Shown here one piece after another: positions 37,280 through 49,707 of a stretch of DNA of 64,000 nt. Under the pieces are notes generated by a model. That model was not told where the DNA came from. It worked only from the letters and a program-made list of their open reading frames with translations, and did not search any database. The stretch covers positions 5,542,833 through 5,606,832 of the forward strand of contig CM074804.1 in NCBI GenBank assembly GCA_037447605.1. Direction: 5' to 3'. The stretch's first letter is position 1; the number at the start of each line of letters is the position of its first letter. A program made the position numbers and the translations under genes. The stretch is from Zygnema circumcarinatum (lineage: Eukaryota; Streptophyta; Zygnematophyceae; Zygnematales; Zygnemataceae).

Positions 37280-39921
37280 TCAACACAACTCACATTTATG
37301 CGCAAATCGTTTCGAGGCCCTCATGTACTTGAAAGCGTCACGAGTACAACGGGGCATTGAATGGGTCTACCAAATAGCGAGACAACAGCAAATGCAAGGA
37401 ACATACCGCCTAAACTTCCTCCTTAGATACCTTGCCCTTCAGGGGAGCAAGTCGTGAAGATGTGGAGCATGAGCTATCAGGCTTCAATCAGAACCACAGC
37501 AAATCAAACAAATTGCAGAGCCAACACCGCTCGGTCGCCAACTTCAAAGGGTATGTCGAGCAGCTTTTGCACACTCCTCCCCTGCTTCTTCAAGGATTTC
37601 ACCAGATTGCTCCTCAATGCAGTCTCTGACCTATTTTTCCCCTGCTCAGCATCCGTCCCTTTACTTCTGCCCAAATCCTTGGAATTCTCAATTTGCTCCC
37701 CCCACAGGGAAAAGTCGCCTCCCCGACTGACCACCAACGCCACGTTGCCTTGGTTGAGTGTGGCAGTAGTGAACGCAAACCCACCCGTAGATTCCCTTCC
37801 ACGTGTCCGCGTGCCATCGAAAGCCAAAAGCACATCTCTGCGTATAATTCGTGATGCAATCGGGGAGCTCAAATGAAACTTTTCACAATGTATACGAACT
37901 TGAAAACGAACCCTACTACGCAAATGCGGACAAAATTCAGGCATCTGCGGCAGGTCCAACATGCCTAGCTTTCCTTACAAGCACCTATTGCCATTTAAAA
38001 TCTTGCGAGCTTTCAAAGACCAGACACCAGACAGTCAGTATTGCATGGCTATCAACTTAGGATGTTGTACGTCTGCTCCTTCTCACCTGTAGGCTCGGCA
38101 AGCCTCCTGCACATTGGCTCCAGATGGAGTCGAAGGGTCGAATCGAGGACCATACTTTTGAGTCAATCGCTCCAACAGCGAAGGCGGCGGCATGTCACCA
38201 TGCAAATTCACCTGCGAATGATAGAAACCCAGCTGTCAGGACGTCAACTGTCAGAGACTATCCCACCATCCTCGGTGAATTGCATCGCCTATTTGAAACA
38301 ACCCTTCACGGCAGACAGGAATAGAAATAGAGGTTTGACGGTGTCCCCACAAGAGGCAGCCTTAGCGCCTGATTTATCCCATGTTATGTGCTCAGCCCAC
38401 TTTTTTAAGTAATAACAGTTGATGAACGTACCACTACTGTGCCATGGCAAGGATGTGTCAGCTTCGCCAGTGCATGTAGAAAGCCTCCATGCCTGTCCCA
38501 TAACTGACGTGGGACTTGATCTTCGCCGTCATAAGCATCTATGAAGACAAGGTCGTAGCCCCTCCCAGACACACCCCCAGCCTCAGTCTCTGCTTCTCTC
38601 CCACAACGTCCATGATCCACATCACTTATGTCTCCTGTTGAGGTACCACTTTCCTCTCCCCTTCTGTGAAGGTCCCTGTCAATTCTTCTTGACCATCCCC
38701 ATCCTTCTCTTTCCACCTTGTCTTCAACAAAACTGCACCCATCTCCTTCGTAAACAGCCAAGCGGCCCCACATGCTAGCCCATATCTTCTTCTGAAGCAC
38801 ATCCTGTCCGCTCTCATCTTGCCGGTCTCCTTTTTCCAAACCTTCACTCCCATCATTCTCCTTAATCAGAGTCGCAGCCCTCTGCGACACAGAGCGCAAC
38901 TCAGCATTTTGCTCTGCAGTGCTGCCCTGCCCTCTGATTCCAGAATGGCTCCACTCAATCCCAGAGCTGCTTGCTCTGTCCATGCTCGCACCCATGGACT
39001 GCTGCGTTTGAATTGCCCACTTTGGAAATCCCATGGCTTGTGTAGCTGCAGCAATGACTGTTGGATCCAATTCCACGGCGTCAATCTGAGCGCCTGTATG
39101 CAAATGGTTGTTTACGCGAAACAGGAAAAGGTCAAGCCTTAATGCGAGAGACTAAAAGTTCAAGCATAGCCGACTTCACGCATGTTCTAAAATAGATGTT
39201 ACTGAGAAAAGCTCCACTTTTCAACTCCCGTTCAGGATTCCAACTGAGTTCGAAATAAGTAGAGTATACAGAGATGGCTAAAGGGGAGTTCACAGGATCC
39301 CCAAAGAAAAAAGATCACGACCGACCGACCGACTTGCTCCGCTATGATAGAAAAACAAACTTCTGGAAGTGGCACCTTGCAGATGGTGTGCCAGAAATAG
39401 AGGCAGACTCCCTCCTCCCAATCCTATGCACAGCACTCGTAGGCCAGTCCCATCCCCTGCGGATGCTCTTTCGTCGTGGGAAGTACTGTTTGCAAGGTTA
39501 AGGCCTGCTAGGCTTGCAGCTGACAGGCCGGCTGAGACCACCGTCTTCAAATCTATGCACATGCAAGCAGTTGCATGTCATTCGAAGTTCCATGGACGGC
39601 CTCTCAGTTCGGCAGCATTTAGCCCCCTCCCCAAACACCCTTCCCACCCCCTCTCCCCTCCTTCTCTCCCTCCCCCTCACATTCAAAGGCGAGGCATTCT
39701 GGCTGTTGGCGCAGCGCGAGGCTCCTCTCTGCCTCCCGCCGAGGTTGGGCCACAACCGCAGCGACTCGCGCCACACTCTGCCGAGTGGCGCCGTTGAAGC
39801 GCAGCACCCGCCACTCGTGGCCGAGCACCTTCACAGAGGGAGGGTCGGGCCCGCCCTCTAGCTGCTCCTGAAGAGCAACGTCCTCGTCCTGCAGAGAGTT
39901 CATCGCTGTCTCGAGATTCAA
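37280..39921 (-). CDS. Spermidine-synthase-like SAM-dependent methyltransferase (plant family)
   Basis: Exons on the minus strand: 39921-39681, 39552-39376, 39093-38432, 38211-38087, 37837-~37528 and a tentative last exon 37327-37280; phases match and give about 520 codons. Signatures: GHEWRVLRFNGATRQSVARV, then ECLAFEYLKTVVSAG, the SAM-binding loop LCIGLGGGSLPLF, the acidic loop IDAVELDPTVIAAATQAMGF, then YDLVFIDAYDGED and HGTVVV/VNLHGDMPPPSLLE, CRAYRD and a late NVALVVSRGG strand. This layout is a Rossmann methyltransferase of the spermidine-synthase-like class; the true substrate cannot be told. Between the AMGF and RLAVYEGDG segments is a long Ser/Gly/Glu-rich insertion of about 110 residues in exon 3. 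The last donor (37527 or the GTTGGC nearby) and last exon are uncertain. Confidence 0.75.
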
Positions 39922-42515
39922 TGCAGGACACGTATGGGTCGGAGGTCAATTTTTTGAACCTGGAATCGATTATCAGTGAGGGAGTGAGATTGAACCATCA
40001 AAGGATTGGTCCAACATACAAAGCGTTAGCGTGCAGTCTGAATTATTCCGCAGAACGGTCCGCTTCACATAAACAAGCCGTTCAGATGCAGAGGCTAGAG
40101 AAGTAGTAATAAGAACAAAGCCAGTCGATATATCTTGTAGCAATACCGCCGGTTCTGAACCGACAAGTTGAATTCACCTCCAGAAAAAGGTTTACTCTGT
40201 CAAGAGTAACTGGGCTGTAGGAAGATGGGATTTTGGCTGTAACATTCAAGAGAAACTAACTTTACTGACCCAAAATGAGGTAAAATAGCAAAAATAACAT
40301 TACTGAATCTTGGCAATAAATGATTCCATCAAGTAAATATGCAAGTGCAAGAGAGAAGCGCCATGCTGAAGAAAGGGCAGGAGAGTCACCAAGTGTTCAG
40401 TGGATGCGATGAGAAATTCATAAATGCTGCACACATTTGCCATCAGTTATCTGAATCATGGATTTGTGAAACAAAAACCAATCATAAAAACTTCTGATGG
40501 AAACGAAGAAACTGCGACGGTTCGTAATTACATTGCTCACAAACCAGGAGATACAAGAAAGAGCGTGAGATTAAGGTAGTGACTGACGAGATTTCCAGTG
40601 TTCAGTATCGGTGTCCGTTTCAATTCAGTTATAGAATATTAAGGGTAGCAATACATTCCACATTGCAAAGGTGCGAACGCTCACTCCGCTGACAAAGTGA
40701 AAGCATAGCCTTGTCAAACCGCTCTTTGGAAACAAACAGATTTGAGTCAGCTTTCAGCATGGAACAGACCTGCGCAGAGGATGGATGTGCTGTGACAGTG
40801 ACCATGCCGTTTCCATATTCAGATTCTTCCGCGAACGCAACTTCGCCTGCTCCATGGCCCCACCCTCCTCCCTGCGTCCCCCACCATTCCGGAGAGTTCC
40901 CCCAGTCTCCCGGGTCCCTCCTTCCCGCTGCCACAGCCTTCCCCCGCCCCTCTCCCTCCCTCCCTCCCCTCCTCCTCCTCGCTGCGCTAAGCTGCAGTGC
41001 CTGCGTGCGGAGCCCCCCCAGACCACAGAAGCGCAGCGCGCCCGCAAGATGCCCGGCCATGGCCCTGCCCTCCGCCTCCCTGCGCGCCCAGCAAGGCGGG
41101 AGGGCGAGGGCGAGGACCACAGCCATGGCGATGGCGCCCTCCTCCCTAGACACTGCCTTGCCCTGCGCGGCTAATGCTCGGGGCGGCTACGCGCACGTCC
41201 AAATCTTACGCAGCCAATCAGGTTGTGGAGGTCGCGCTGACTCAGCGACTCAAAGACACGTGTGCAGACGGTGCACCGTACTTTGTCGGCCGGATCGTTG
41301 TGCCCGTAAATCCGAACAGGCTGAGAAATTAAAAAACGAGTTTACTGAATTTCTCAATTTTCAATATTTTTCTCAATTTTTTTTTCAATTAGGGATGAAC
41401 TTTGATCACTGGAGGTCGAAACTTTTCGATTTACGCAAGCGAAAGTTGTAAGAAAAAATTCAAAGACTTAGTAAGGTCGGTCGCATTTGTGGATTCCCAT
41501 TTCTGCCACGTTGGTTCCGTGCGATCGAGGGATCCGGTTAACCCGGGCCCTATTTTTTCCGTACAACTCTTCCCGCGAGCCGATTACAGTAGGAATTTCT
41601 ATACGAACCTCCGAGTCCACGCGCTTTGCGATCCACAAATCTCATTGTTGATCTGTGGACCCAAGGAAAACTCAAATTGAATACGAACGATAAGTAATTG
41701 TTTAATTTCCAATTGTTTCTTCAAATAAATCGTATTGGAATTCATTTCTCATTTCTCAAAATGAATCGTGTTCACAAATATAGGTTTTTTTTTTTAACTG
41801 GTTTTGAAAGTTTTTTTTTTGAGAAGCCAAAATCTTTCATTCCTTTTTTTCTCAACCTGTTCGGTTTTACTGTATACGACAAATGCGGCCGCCGGGAAAC
41901 CAGCTGGCGCAAGCGTACGGAGCTGGCCGAGTCAGGCCCGGATTGGCTGCCGCAGCTTACCTCGTACGGTTGTCGTTTTGCCGCGGGCGGGCGGAACTGA
42001 CTCGATCGTAAATTCTGACTGAGTAAAGACTGGGCCCCAGCAACGTCAAAAAATGCATGACGTGGCAAAATCTGATTGGCAGCTGCTGAGCTGAGTACCT
42101 TCCGTGAACCCGTTCCGTGGAGGACTGCCTTCACATGCACTTCAAATGATTCAGTAATATCTGCTCAGAGACAGGAACGCGCCTGAGTGAGCATGGAGCC
42201 GCCGCCTTCGAGCGCGGCCCGCTGGTCGGTCCGCCCCTCCCTCCCGGCGGCGCGTGCCTCCGTCCGATGCGGCGCGTGCGAGGGCGCTCGGCCGTCCGTC
42301 TCGCGCCCGCCTTGAACCCCGGCCCGGCCCGGCCTGGGCCGGCCCGACGGCCCCGAGAGAGAGAGAGATCTCGGCCTCCCGCCGGCCGGTCGGCGGCCCG
42401 GACCAGCCCGGCCCATAAGTACGGGCCGCGCGCCGCCTGTCAGGTGCTGGCGGCGGGGCTCTGAACGAACGAACATCTGAACAAGCGGCCCGGCGAGGCA
42501 GGCGAGGGAGAAGCC
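39922..42515. other. Divergent intergenic region (methyltransferase / nucleolin)
   Basis: About 2.6 kb between two divergently transcribed genes. Positions 39922-40620 are AT-rich with nothing recognised. Positions 40640-41200 are GC/CT-rich and open in several frames on both strands, including a 174-codon minus frame (40629-41153) and a 246-codon plus frame (40711-41451); neither shows a known family. Positions 41330-41880 are rich in TTTTTCAATT-like runs. The stretch 42180-42500 is strongly GC-rich, with GAGAGAGAGAGA at about 42355, and is probably the nucleolin promoter and leader. Confidence 0.45.
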
Positions 42516-45500
42516 ATGGCGAAGGGGGACAAGCCGACTAAGAAAGTGACCAAGGTGAGGGGAGCCAAATCATGTATTGTGGCTGTATTGTATTGTATGG
42601 ACTGCGGCTGTGGCTTTCGCTCGTACTCGCGTCTGATGGTGCCTCGTTATGGAACTGGAAGCTGCAGGCTGTTGCTGTGGCTCCTGCGAAGGAGGCGAAG
42701 GCCCCTGCAAAGGTGGTGAAGGCACCGAAGCCGAAGGAAGCAAAGGCACCTGTGAAGGAAGTGAAAGCAGCTGCCACAGCAGGGAGTAAGAGGCCGCCGC
42801 CAAAGGCTGTTGAGAAGGCTGCTCCCCCTTCGAAGAAGGCGAAGGCAGGGGAGAAGAAGCCTGCACCACCTCCAAAAAAGGTGGAGGAAGAGGAAGACTC
42901 CGATGACAGTGACGAGGAGGACGAGGAGGTGAGTGTGTTTTCCGTGCCCTCGTACTATTTATTTTGTGCCTTAAATTGCAGGTGAGAGCTGACCTCCGAC
43001 TTATCCAGCTGGGATAATTGTGTCTTTGGCGGATGCCGTCTGTTGGTATCTATTAACGATTTTTTTGCGGGCCTGATGCCCCTATTTTTTAATTCATAGA
43101 AACGCTTTGTTGAAATTTTAAATGTGTGCAGCCCGCTACTAAGCCGGCAGCGAAGGCAGCAGCGGTGAAACCGAAGGCTGCTCCTGCTCCTGTGGAAGAC
43201 GATGATGAGGATGACGACGAGGATGATGACGACGAGGATGATGACGATGATGACGTGAGTTACTTCATCGCATTTTGAACTGTCCTTTCGAGTTAAATGT
43301 TCTTAATGAGCTGCTAGCTTTTTGCTTTTCAAGACTCCATATCTCCCCAGGTGCAATTCGTACTTTTATGCGATATGCCTTGCCCCTAGTCTACGGTGAG
43401 AAGTTCGTTACAGGTCATCAGTTCAGGTGCAGGGAAATGAGTGGGGCTTTCCCTTGAGGTTGCTTGCATGTGCAGGCTACTCCCGCATCCAAAACGCCAG
43501 CTTCTACGCCGAAGTCAGCCGCCAAACCAGCACCTGTGGAAGAGGATGACGATGATGAGGATGATGATGATGAAGATGACGATGATGACGACGAAGAAGA
43601 CAAAAAGGTTAGGCACCAACCATCTCCTCTACATCAAAAAAAGTAATAGTCTTTTGCCTTGCACTCTTGACTATGTCCATGTTGAGAGCGATTTCGATGG
43701 CACTGATGAAGATGATTACGAATACGAAGATCGAGGACGGCAGAAGATGAAGCGGAAGAAGAGTTAGTGTTTGGGAATCTTGGAATCCAGATAGGAGGCA
43801 TATGACTGCTGACCCTTTTAATACTTGAATATAATGGAGGATCCACTTACAATTCATATATAAGTATACCGTATTCCGTATACCGTATATCCAGGGGGGG
43901 TCCGATTAGGCTATATGAAAGTCTAGTAAGCAGGATGCCGTAATATATTGAACTTACCTGATCGTTGGGAGAAATCTCTGAATAATTCTTCACGCTCTGC
44001 CGCTTTTCAAGTAGCTCGAGAAGCAGCTCTATCTTTAGTGGAGACTTCCAGCGAATTGATCAGGCATTCTGAAGGACGTTGCAATGTCACAGGAATGCAA
44101 TGCTTCTTTGCACGCATGCATCCTTTCTGTTGGTGCGTGGTAGTCTGTGAGTCGTATCTCGTTGGAGCGGTATCTACTGCCGAGGAGGGTAGCCTTGTAT
44201 CACAATGTGTTGTGCATAAGACTCACATTGCTTTAGTTCCTAGGTCACGCAGAAACAGAAAACTTGGTTTCAGACTGAAATTTGATCAACTGTCTCATGT
44301 TTTTGAAATGAATCGTACTTGGACGTTGGTTCACGTATCCAAATCAGATTCAAATCAGATTCGTACTTCCTTGATCTTAGTCAAGGATGTACGTGACATA
44401 GTGAGTGAAGGGTGAGATAAGCCCGAGGGCAGGTGATGACGATGGGGCCAATGTTACAAGCTTTATGCTGTCTAGGTCGCCACAGCCTACAATACAACCG
44501 GTTCTGAAGAAGCTTTGAACGTGGTCGGGGTGGCCCAGGCCAGTCAGCCTGCAGTTAAAAGTAGCAGTACGGCTAAGGCTGGAGGCAAAGAGGCAGCGAA
44601 GGTCGTGCAAAAGGCAGAGGAAGACGACGAGGATGATGATGATGACGATGAGGAAGATGAAGACGAAGATGAGGAAGATGAAGATGACAGTGAAGATGAA
44701 GACGAAGAAACAGAGGTATGACTTAACGTCAGGACTGGATGAGAATTAGGCGAACATATACGTTACCAGCCTCCACATTCATGGTGCTATTTCAGTGCAC
44801 TCATCGATTCCCTCTGATGCACATCATGGAAAAAGTATGGGCACTTGGCGAAGGTTGACGTAATGTCAATGAAGGTTAACCGGAAACCTCCGTGTGCTAT
44901 TTGTGACAGTCATGTCAGCGTATTTCCTACAGATAAATGGGTAGGTATCAAGAAACATTTTGTATACTAATCAGCAATGGTTGGTTTGGCAGAAAGCTGT
45001 GAAAGCGCCAGTGAAGCAAGTGAAGACACCGACGAAGCCTGCACCCAAACCTGTGAAAGCCGATGAGGATGATGATGACGATGACGATGACGATGACGAT
45101 GATGACGATGACGATGATGAGGAGGATGTGAAGGTATGCACTATATGCTTCAAGAGTAATTTTAGGCGGATCATCATGAATTGTGAGAATTTTTGCAGGC
45201 GGTGTTGTGGTTGATATGCAGCATTGTTACAATGAAGCTTCCTTGTGTGAAACTTTGGCGGGACAGTCGTCAGGGGTCAGCTCGCATGCCTAGTTCTTGT
45301 TTGTGATGTGCTTCCTAAGGCGGACAGACTCCGCGGGTGCCAATTTCTTGCGTTTCTTTCCAATTATATAAAAATAATTTTCTAGGTGGACATTTAAAGT
45401 AGTGAGTGATGTCTTGAAGAGCCCTTCCCTACATTTCGAAGCCACGCAGGTTGATGCCAGTTGCATCCTTAGTTTATAAGCTTACGGAGCTTGGGTGCTA

Positions 45501-48500
45501 ATACAGTTTGCAGCCACCATCTGGTATCGTGTCTAGTTTTTTCGACAATTTGGACAAGTTGGCTATTGGTTTCAATCTCATTTTCAATGAAACGCTGTGT
45601 GTGTGGAGCTTCGCAGCCTGCAGCAAAACCCGCAGCAAAAGCAACTCCAAAACCATCTGCGAAGGTAGAGGACGAGGATGACGACGATGATGATGATGAT
45701 GACGAGGATGACGAGGATGATGAGGATGAGGAGGAAGAAAAGCCAAAGGCGAAAGCAGCAGCTCCAACCAAAACAGCAGTGAAAGCTGCTGCGAAGGAGG
45801 ATGATGATGATGACGATGACGATGATGATGATGAGGACGACGATGAGGATGATGAAGAGGAGAAGCCAAAAGCACAGGAAAAAGGCAAACCTCCTGGAAA
45901 GCGCACTGCGCAAGATGATGATGAAGAAGACGAGGAGGAAGAGGAGGAACAGCCAAAAGCAAAGAAACCAAAAATTGAGGTTAAAGGCTGAACCATTACA
46001 CTTTGGTATCCCGTCTTTGGCTTTTTCTAACTAGCACTGAGTTAGATAGTATTCATTCAACCGTTGATAAATTACACAAACTTGAAATGGGGGTTATCTT
46101 TCGAGCAGAGATTCCTCGTTTTGTATTCCGGCAGACAGCAATGATTCTCGAGTGTTCGTTCATCTTTGCAGGTCAAGACACCCGTGAAAGCCGAGAATGG
46201 ATCTGATTCAAGTAGTTCGACTCTATTTGTGAAAAATCTGGCATGGGGTGTTGGCCAGGATGAACTGTGAGATTTGTCCTCCTCCCTTTTTTCCTCTTTG
46301 TGATCAATTGTCTGTCAAACATCTCTTGTTTTTTTGATCTCGTCGCAACTTGTGATGATGCCAGGTTTGAGTTTTTTAGGAACTTCACATCCTGGTTGGA
46401 ATTGCCCAGGATGTTTTGGAATCCTAATTGTACTTCAGCTTGGCTCCTTATAGCATAGTCACCAATTGTAAATTGGATTGTATGCCATTTTGGAGCAGAG
46501 GAGTGACTGCGTTTTTTTAAATGGGATAGAAGTTATGAAACGCAAGGACAGGATGATATGACGATATGCTCAGTACGTATGGTCATGGAATCGCTCCTTT
46601 GCTAATTGTAATGTGAGTTGATCCTGATTCACCTTTCCAGGTATGAGTTTTTCAAGGATGCTGGTGAAGTTGTGGACGTTCGCATTGCTATGGGTGAAGA
46701 TGGGCGTTCAAGAGGCTTTGGTCACGTTCAATTCGCAGATGCTGCTGCTGCCAAAAAGGTTCGCTTATTTATTGAGTCAGCACTTCATGCCCTAGAACTT
46801 ACTTCGGTGCTGATTTGATTAATGAAATTTGTGGCAGCTAAGACCTACGTGATGTTCTGCTGTAGCTATTAACATACATGATAGCCTAGTCTCAAGCCCT
46901 TTTCTTATAGGCAGAGCTAGGTCAAGCGTATATTGGCCTGAATCCAGTTTACTTTATTGACTTTTCTGCTCTGCTCATGGCCCTCCAATCCATTGCACAC
47001 TTTCCGTCTGCTTGATTGCTGAGCCTTGGCGATCATATTTTGCAGGGATTGGAACTATCAGGTACAGAGGTGCAGGGCCGAGAAATCTTTTGTGACTTGG
47101 CTCGGGAGCGGTCTGGAGGAGGTGGTGACCGAAATGACGGGCGAACTCCCCCCAGCTGGGGAAGAGGGTGAAACTCCCGGCTGAAAACCAGATAGTGTGC
47201 CTTCAGTTTGAGTCAGTATCAGGGTTTATGCATTACGTGATCCTCAGTCGCTTTCGCACTGTGATATTGTTACACTCCTCAAATTTGCTGGAATCTGATA
47301 GTGCAACTCTTTCCCTTAAAAAGCATTCACTTTTTGCAGAAAATCAGCAGCAAAGGAATTGCTTCTTGAGTCACTGAAAGACATACTCACGTTGGGATGA
47401 GGGATTGCGTACGCAGAGGCAGGTTTGATGGCGGCGGCAGCGGCGGCGGCGGCGGCGGCGGTGGCGGTAGCAGTGACAGAGGACCAAGTGTCTTTGTGAA
47501 GAATTTCGATAAGTACCAAGATGTGGAGACGGTCAGTATTTTCTGCACTAATCTTGAACGTTCCATTAATAACCATGGCATCTCGTGTCTCAACTACTTT
47601 TCTATATATTGTTTGTCATGTTTTCATTTTTTTTTTTTTTTGTAATTGAACTATGCAAATCCAGGTCGGGATCCACTTGTGGTGTAAACATTGCAACATG
47701 TCAGTGCTGTCGATGGAAATTTGAAGTTAGTCGCAGCTCATACTTTTTTGGTCTTCAAGAAATGCAGAGGACGTCATCGTAGTAAGGGCGTAATCTGGTG
47801 GTTGTTTGCAACAGATCAAACAGCAACTCTCAGACACCTTCGCAGACTGCGGAAAGGTGGTGAATGTGCGTATCCCCACGGATAGGGAGACAGGAAATGT
47901 GAGGGGGTAAGTACTTGTGCCGCAGAAGTCTTGCAGGCCAAGCTCTGAGACGAAAGTAATTCACAGTGCTAGTTGCATTCGTAACATCTACAACGGGTGT
48001 GCCCTGCGCAGGTTTGCATTTGTTGAGTTTCAGTCAGCCGACTCTGTGGCCAAGGCGGCAGAGCTGAATGGAGTGGATGTAGGTGGCCGAAGTATTGTGG
48101 TCGATGCTGGAGGTGAAAGTGAAGGTGGAGGAGGAGGAAGGGGCGGGCGTGGAGGAGATAGAGGTGGACGTGGCGGGCGTGGTGGACGTGGAGATTTTGG
48201 TCGAGGTGGTGAGCATCTGTTCCTTAATCTGGTTTACGTTTTGAAGGCAAAAGCTCAATTTTTGAGTTGGAAGCAACAGGAGAAGTGAGGGGATTGGGGG
48301 GATGTTGAGAGTTGGGCAGACATCGCAAAGCAGAGATGAAACAAGTGGGGTAGTGGATGCAGGGATAGAATGGAAAATCTATATTCTTTTAGGTTGTGTG
48401 GTGTGGGCTTCCCATTTATTTTGTCTGAAATGTTAGATGCCTCCATAGTCACGGTAATAATGATACGCAGCACTGAAGGGGGTCTTCAGGTATGCAGTGT

Positions 48501-48867
48501 CAGCTAGTTAGCGGGTGCTGTGCCGGCCCGACTGCAATGTCGGACGAAGCATTTGTCAGTCATCCAGGCACTATGAAAGGAGCAGGGCATGTTTCGTAAA
48601 CATAAGATATAGACGTCGTACTGACCGGGATTTTTGACGTTTGCAATTTTTTAGGCCGTGGTGGTCGAGGTGGCGATCGAGGTGGTCGGGGTGGCCGAGG
48701 TGCCCCCCGGGGCCGAGTGAACCTTGCAGCTGCAGGGACCGGTGAGCACAAACTTGAACATTTCCTCGCTTTGTTACATGGGATTGGCTCCTATCGCTCC
48801 TGTTTGTAAGCATGTTCATGTTATTGGCCTTGCAGGGAAGAAAACGACCTTCGATGACGATGATTGA
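42516..48867 (+). CDS. Nucleolin (NUC-like) with acidic N-terminus, two RRMs and a GAR tail
   Basis: Nucleolar protein of rRNA transcription and pre-rRNA processing. Exons 42516-42554, 42668-42928, 43132-43254, 43476-43607, 44539-44715, 44993-45133, 45617-45979, 46172-46266, 46641-46758, 47046-47167, 47417-47531, 47815-47906, 48012-48208, 48655-48741, 48836-48867 give 697 codons in one frame. Residues 1 to about 412 alternate Lys/Ala/Pro segments with runs of Asp/Glu. RRM1 (about 425-500) shows RNP2 LFVKNL and RNP1 RGFGHVQF. A poly-Gly linker separates it from RRM2 (about 547-626; RNP2 VFVKNF, RNP1 RGFAFVEF). A Gly/Arg-rich tail (about 630-680) follows, then KKTTFDDDD at the end, as in plant nucleolins. 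Exons 2-7 are all phase 0 and similar to one another. Start: ATG in a good context directly after the GC-rich leader. Confidence 0.93.
42668..45979 (+). repeat. Repeated acidic exon modules of nucleolin
   Basis: Exons 2, 3, 4, 5, 6 and 7 each start with a basic/Ala/Pro part (AKxAxxPVKxVK-like, or KPAAKAxPKP) and end with an Asp/Glu run right at the donor site. All six are phase 0 at both ends, and exon 7 contains the module two to three times. The pattern suggests exon duplication. The GAC/GAT/GAG runs also produce long poly-Ser and poly-His/Arg frames on the other strand and frames, which are not genes. Confidence 0.8.
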
Positions 48868-49092
48868 AGGGTGCTGCTGCTGCCGAGCACAGCTGGCAGC
48901 TCCGCGCTGGCTGCTTATCTTAAAGCGTTCTGAAGTGCTGCGGGCTGGAGGCCCCGTCGGGAGGTGGGAGATGAGGAATGCGTTTTAAAGGCTCAAGTGG
49001 TTTGCAACCCTGGTCTAGGCCTTAGGAAGGTTAGAGGTGAAGAGAGCAGCACAGGAAGCTAGAAGCTGAGCGCCTTCTAGGGGAAGGGACTA

Positions 49093-49455
49093 GTGGCGAC
49101 TCTTAGTCAGTACGGAGAAGGTTCTATGAAAGATTATGAAAGATATGATATGAAAGGTTCGTGTGTGCGTGAAGTGCGTTGTGAAAAAAAGGCCCCGTGT
49201 CCCATGGGGGCTGCATCATTTTGCACGCGACTTTGTGTACAGCTTTTGTGGCATGTTTGGGTTGTAGCTCGAGGATTGAAGGCGGCAATCTGTGGATGCG
49301 CATTCTCGCTCAACCGCAGTTGTGAAAAGTGGTGCAGGTGCGCAATGCTGCTGAAAGGGTCGAGTGTCACAGACCGTGCAAGTGAGGGAGAACAAGCGCC
49401 TGCCTGCCTGGGGCTTGAAAGACGAGGCACGGTGGGGTATAGAATGCTTGTGCAA
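49093..49455. other. Downstream of nucleolin, nothing recognised
   Basis: Presumed 3' UTR and intergenic sequence. Open frames run through it on both strands into the palindromic repeat but show no family signature. Confidence 0.4.
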
Positions 49456-49707
49456 GTTTGCACAGATCGGACCATTAGACAAACCAGTCGACTGGTTGGC
49501 AACCAGTGGTTGCGGACCGAAACAACCATTCGACTGGTTGCGAACCAGTGGCGCAGGACTGAAACAACCATTCGACTGGTTCGGAACCAGTGATCCAATG
49601 GTTGGCAACCATTGAATTTCTGAAATTATGCCTTTTTGCAAAAATGGGTCGTTTGTGTTTTTTGGTTGGTTGCCAACCGTTGACAACTAGTGTAACAAGC
49701 CTGATGC

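Noticed and set aside
36859-37305. 148-codon minus ORF with NEARLKVRQLVTLLFKK
   Set aside because: Part of it is the dispersed repeat, and the upper part overlaps the tentative last methyltransferase exon. A distant resemblance to a ribosome-biogenesis repeat protein was too weak to call.
40629-41451. Long overlapping ORFs (174 codons minus, 246 codons plus) upstream of nucleolin
   Set aside because: They overlap antisense in GC/CT-rich sequence, show no family signature, and have no convincing splice partners. The end of the minus frame (SERSHLCNVECIATLNIL) looks protein-like, but I could not identify it.
45469-45996. Minus-strand poly-Ser ORF of 175 codons
   Set aside because: It is the antisense reading of the Asp/Glu runs of nucleolin exon 7.
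49093-49686. ORFs of 150-166 codons on both strands with repeated LVGNQSTG / WLATSRLV words
   Set aside because: The repeated peptides are translations of the palindromic DNA repeat and appear in all frames.
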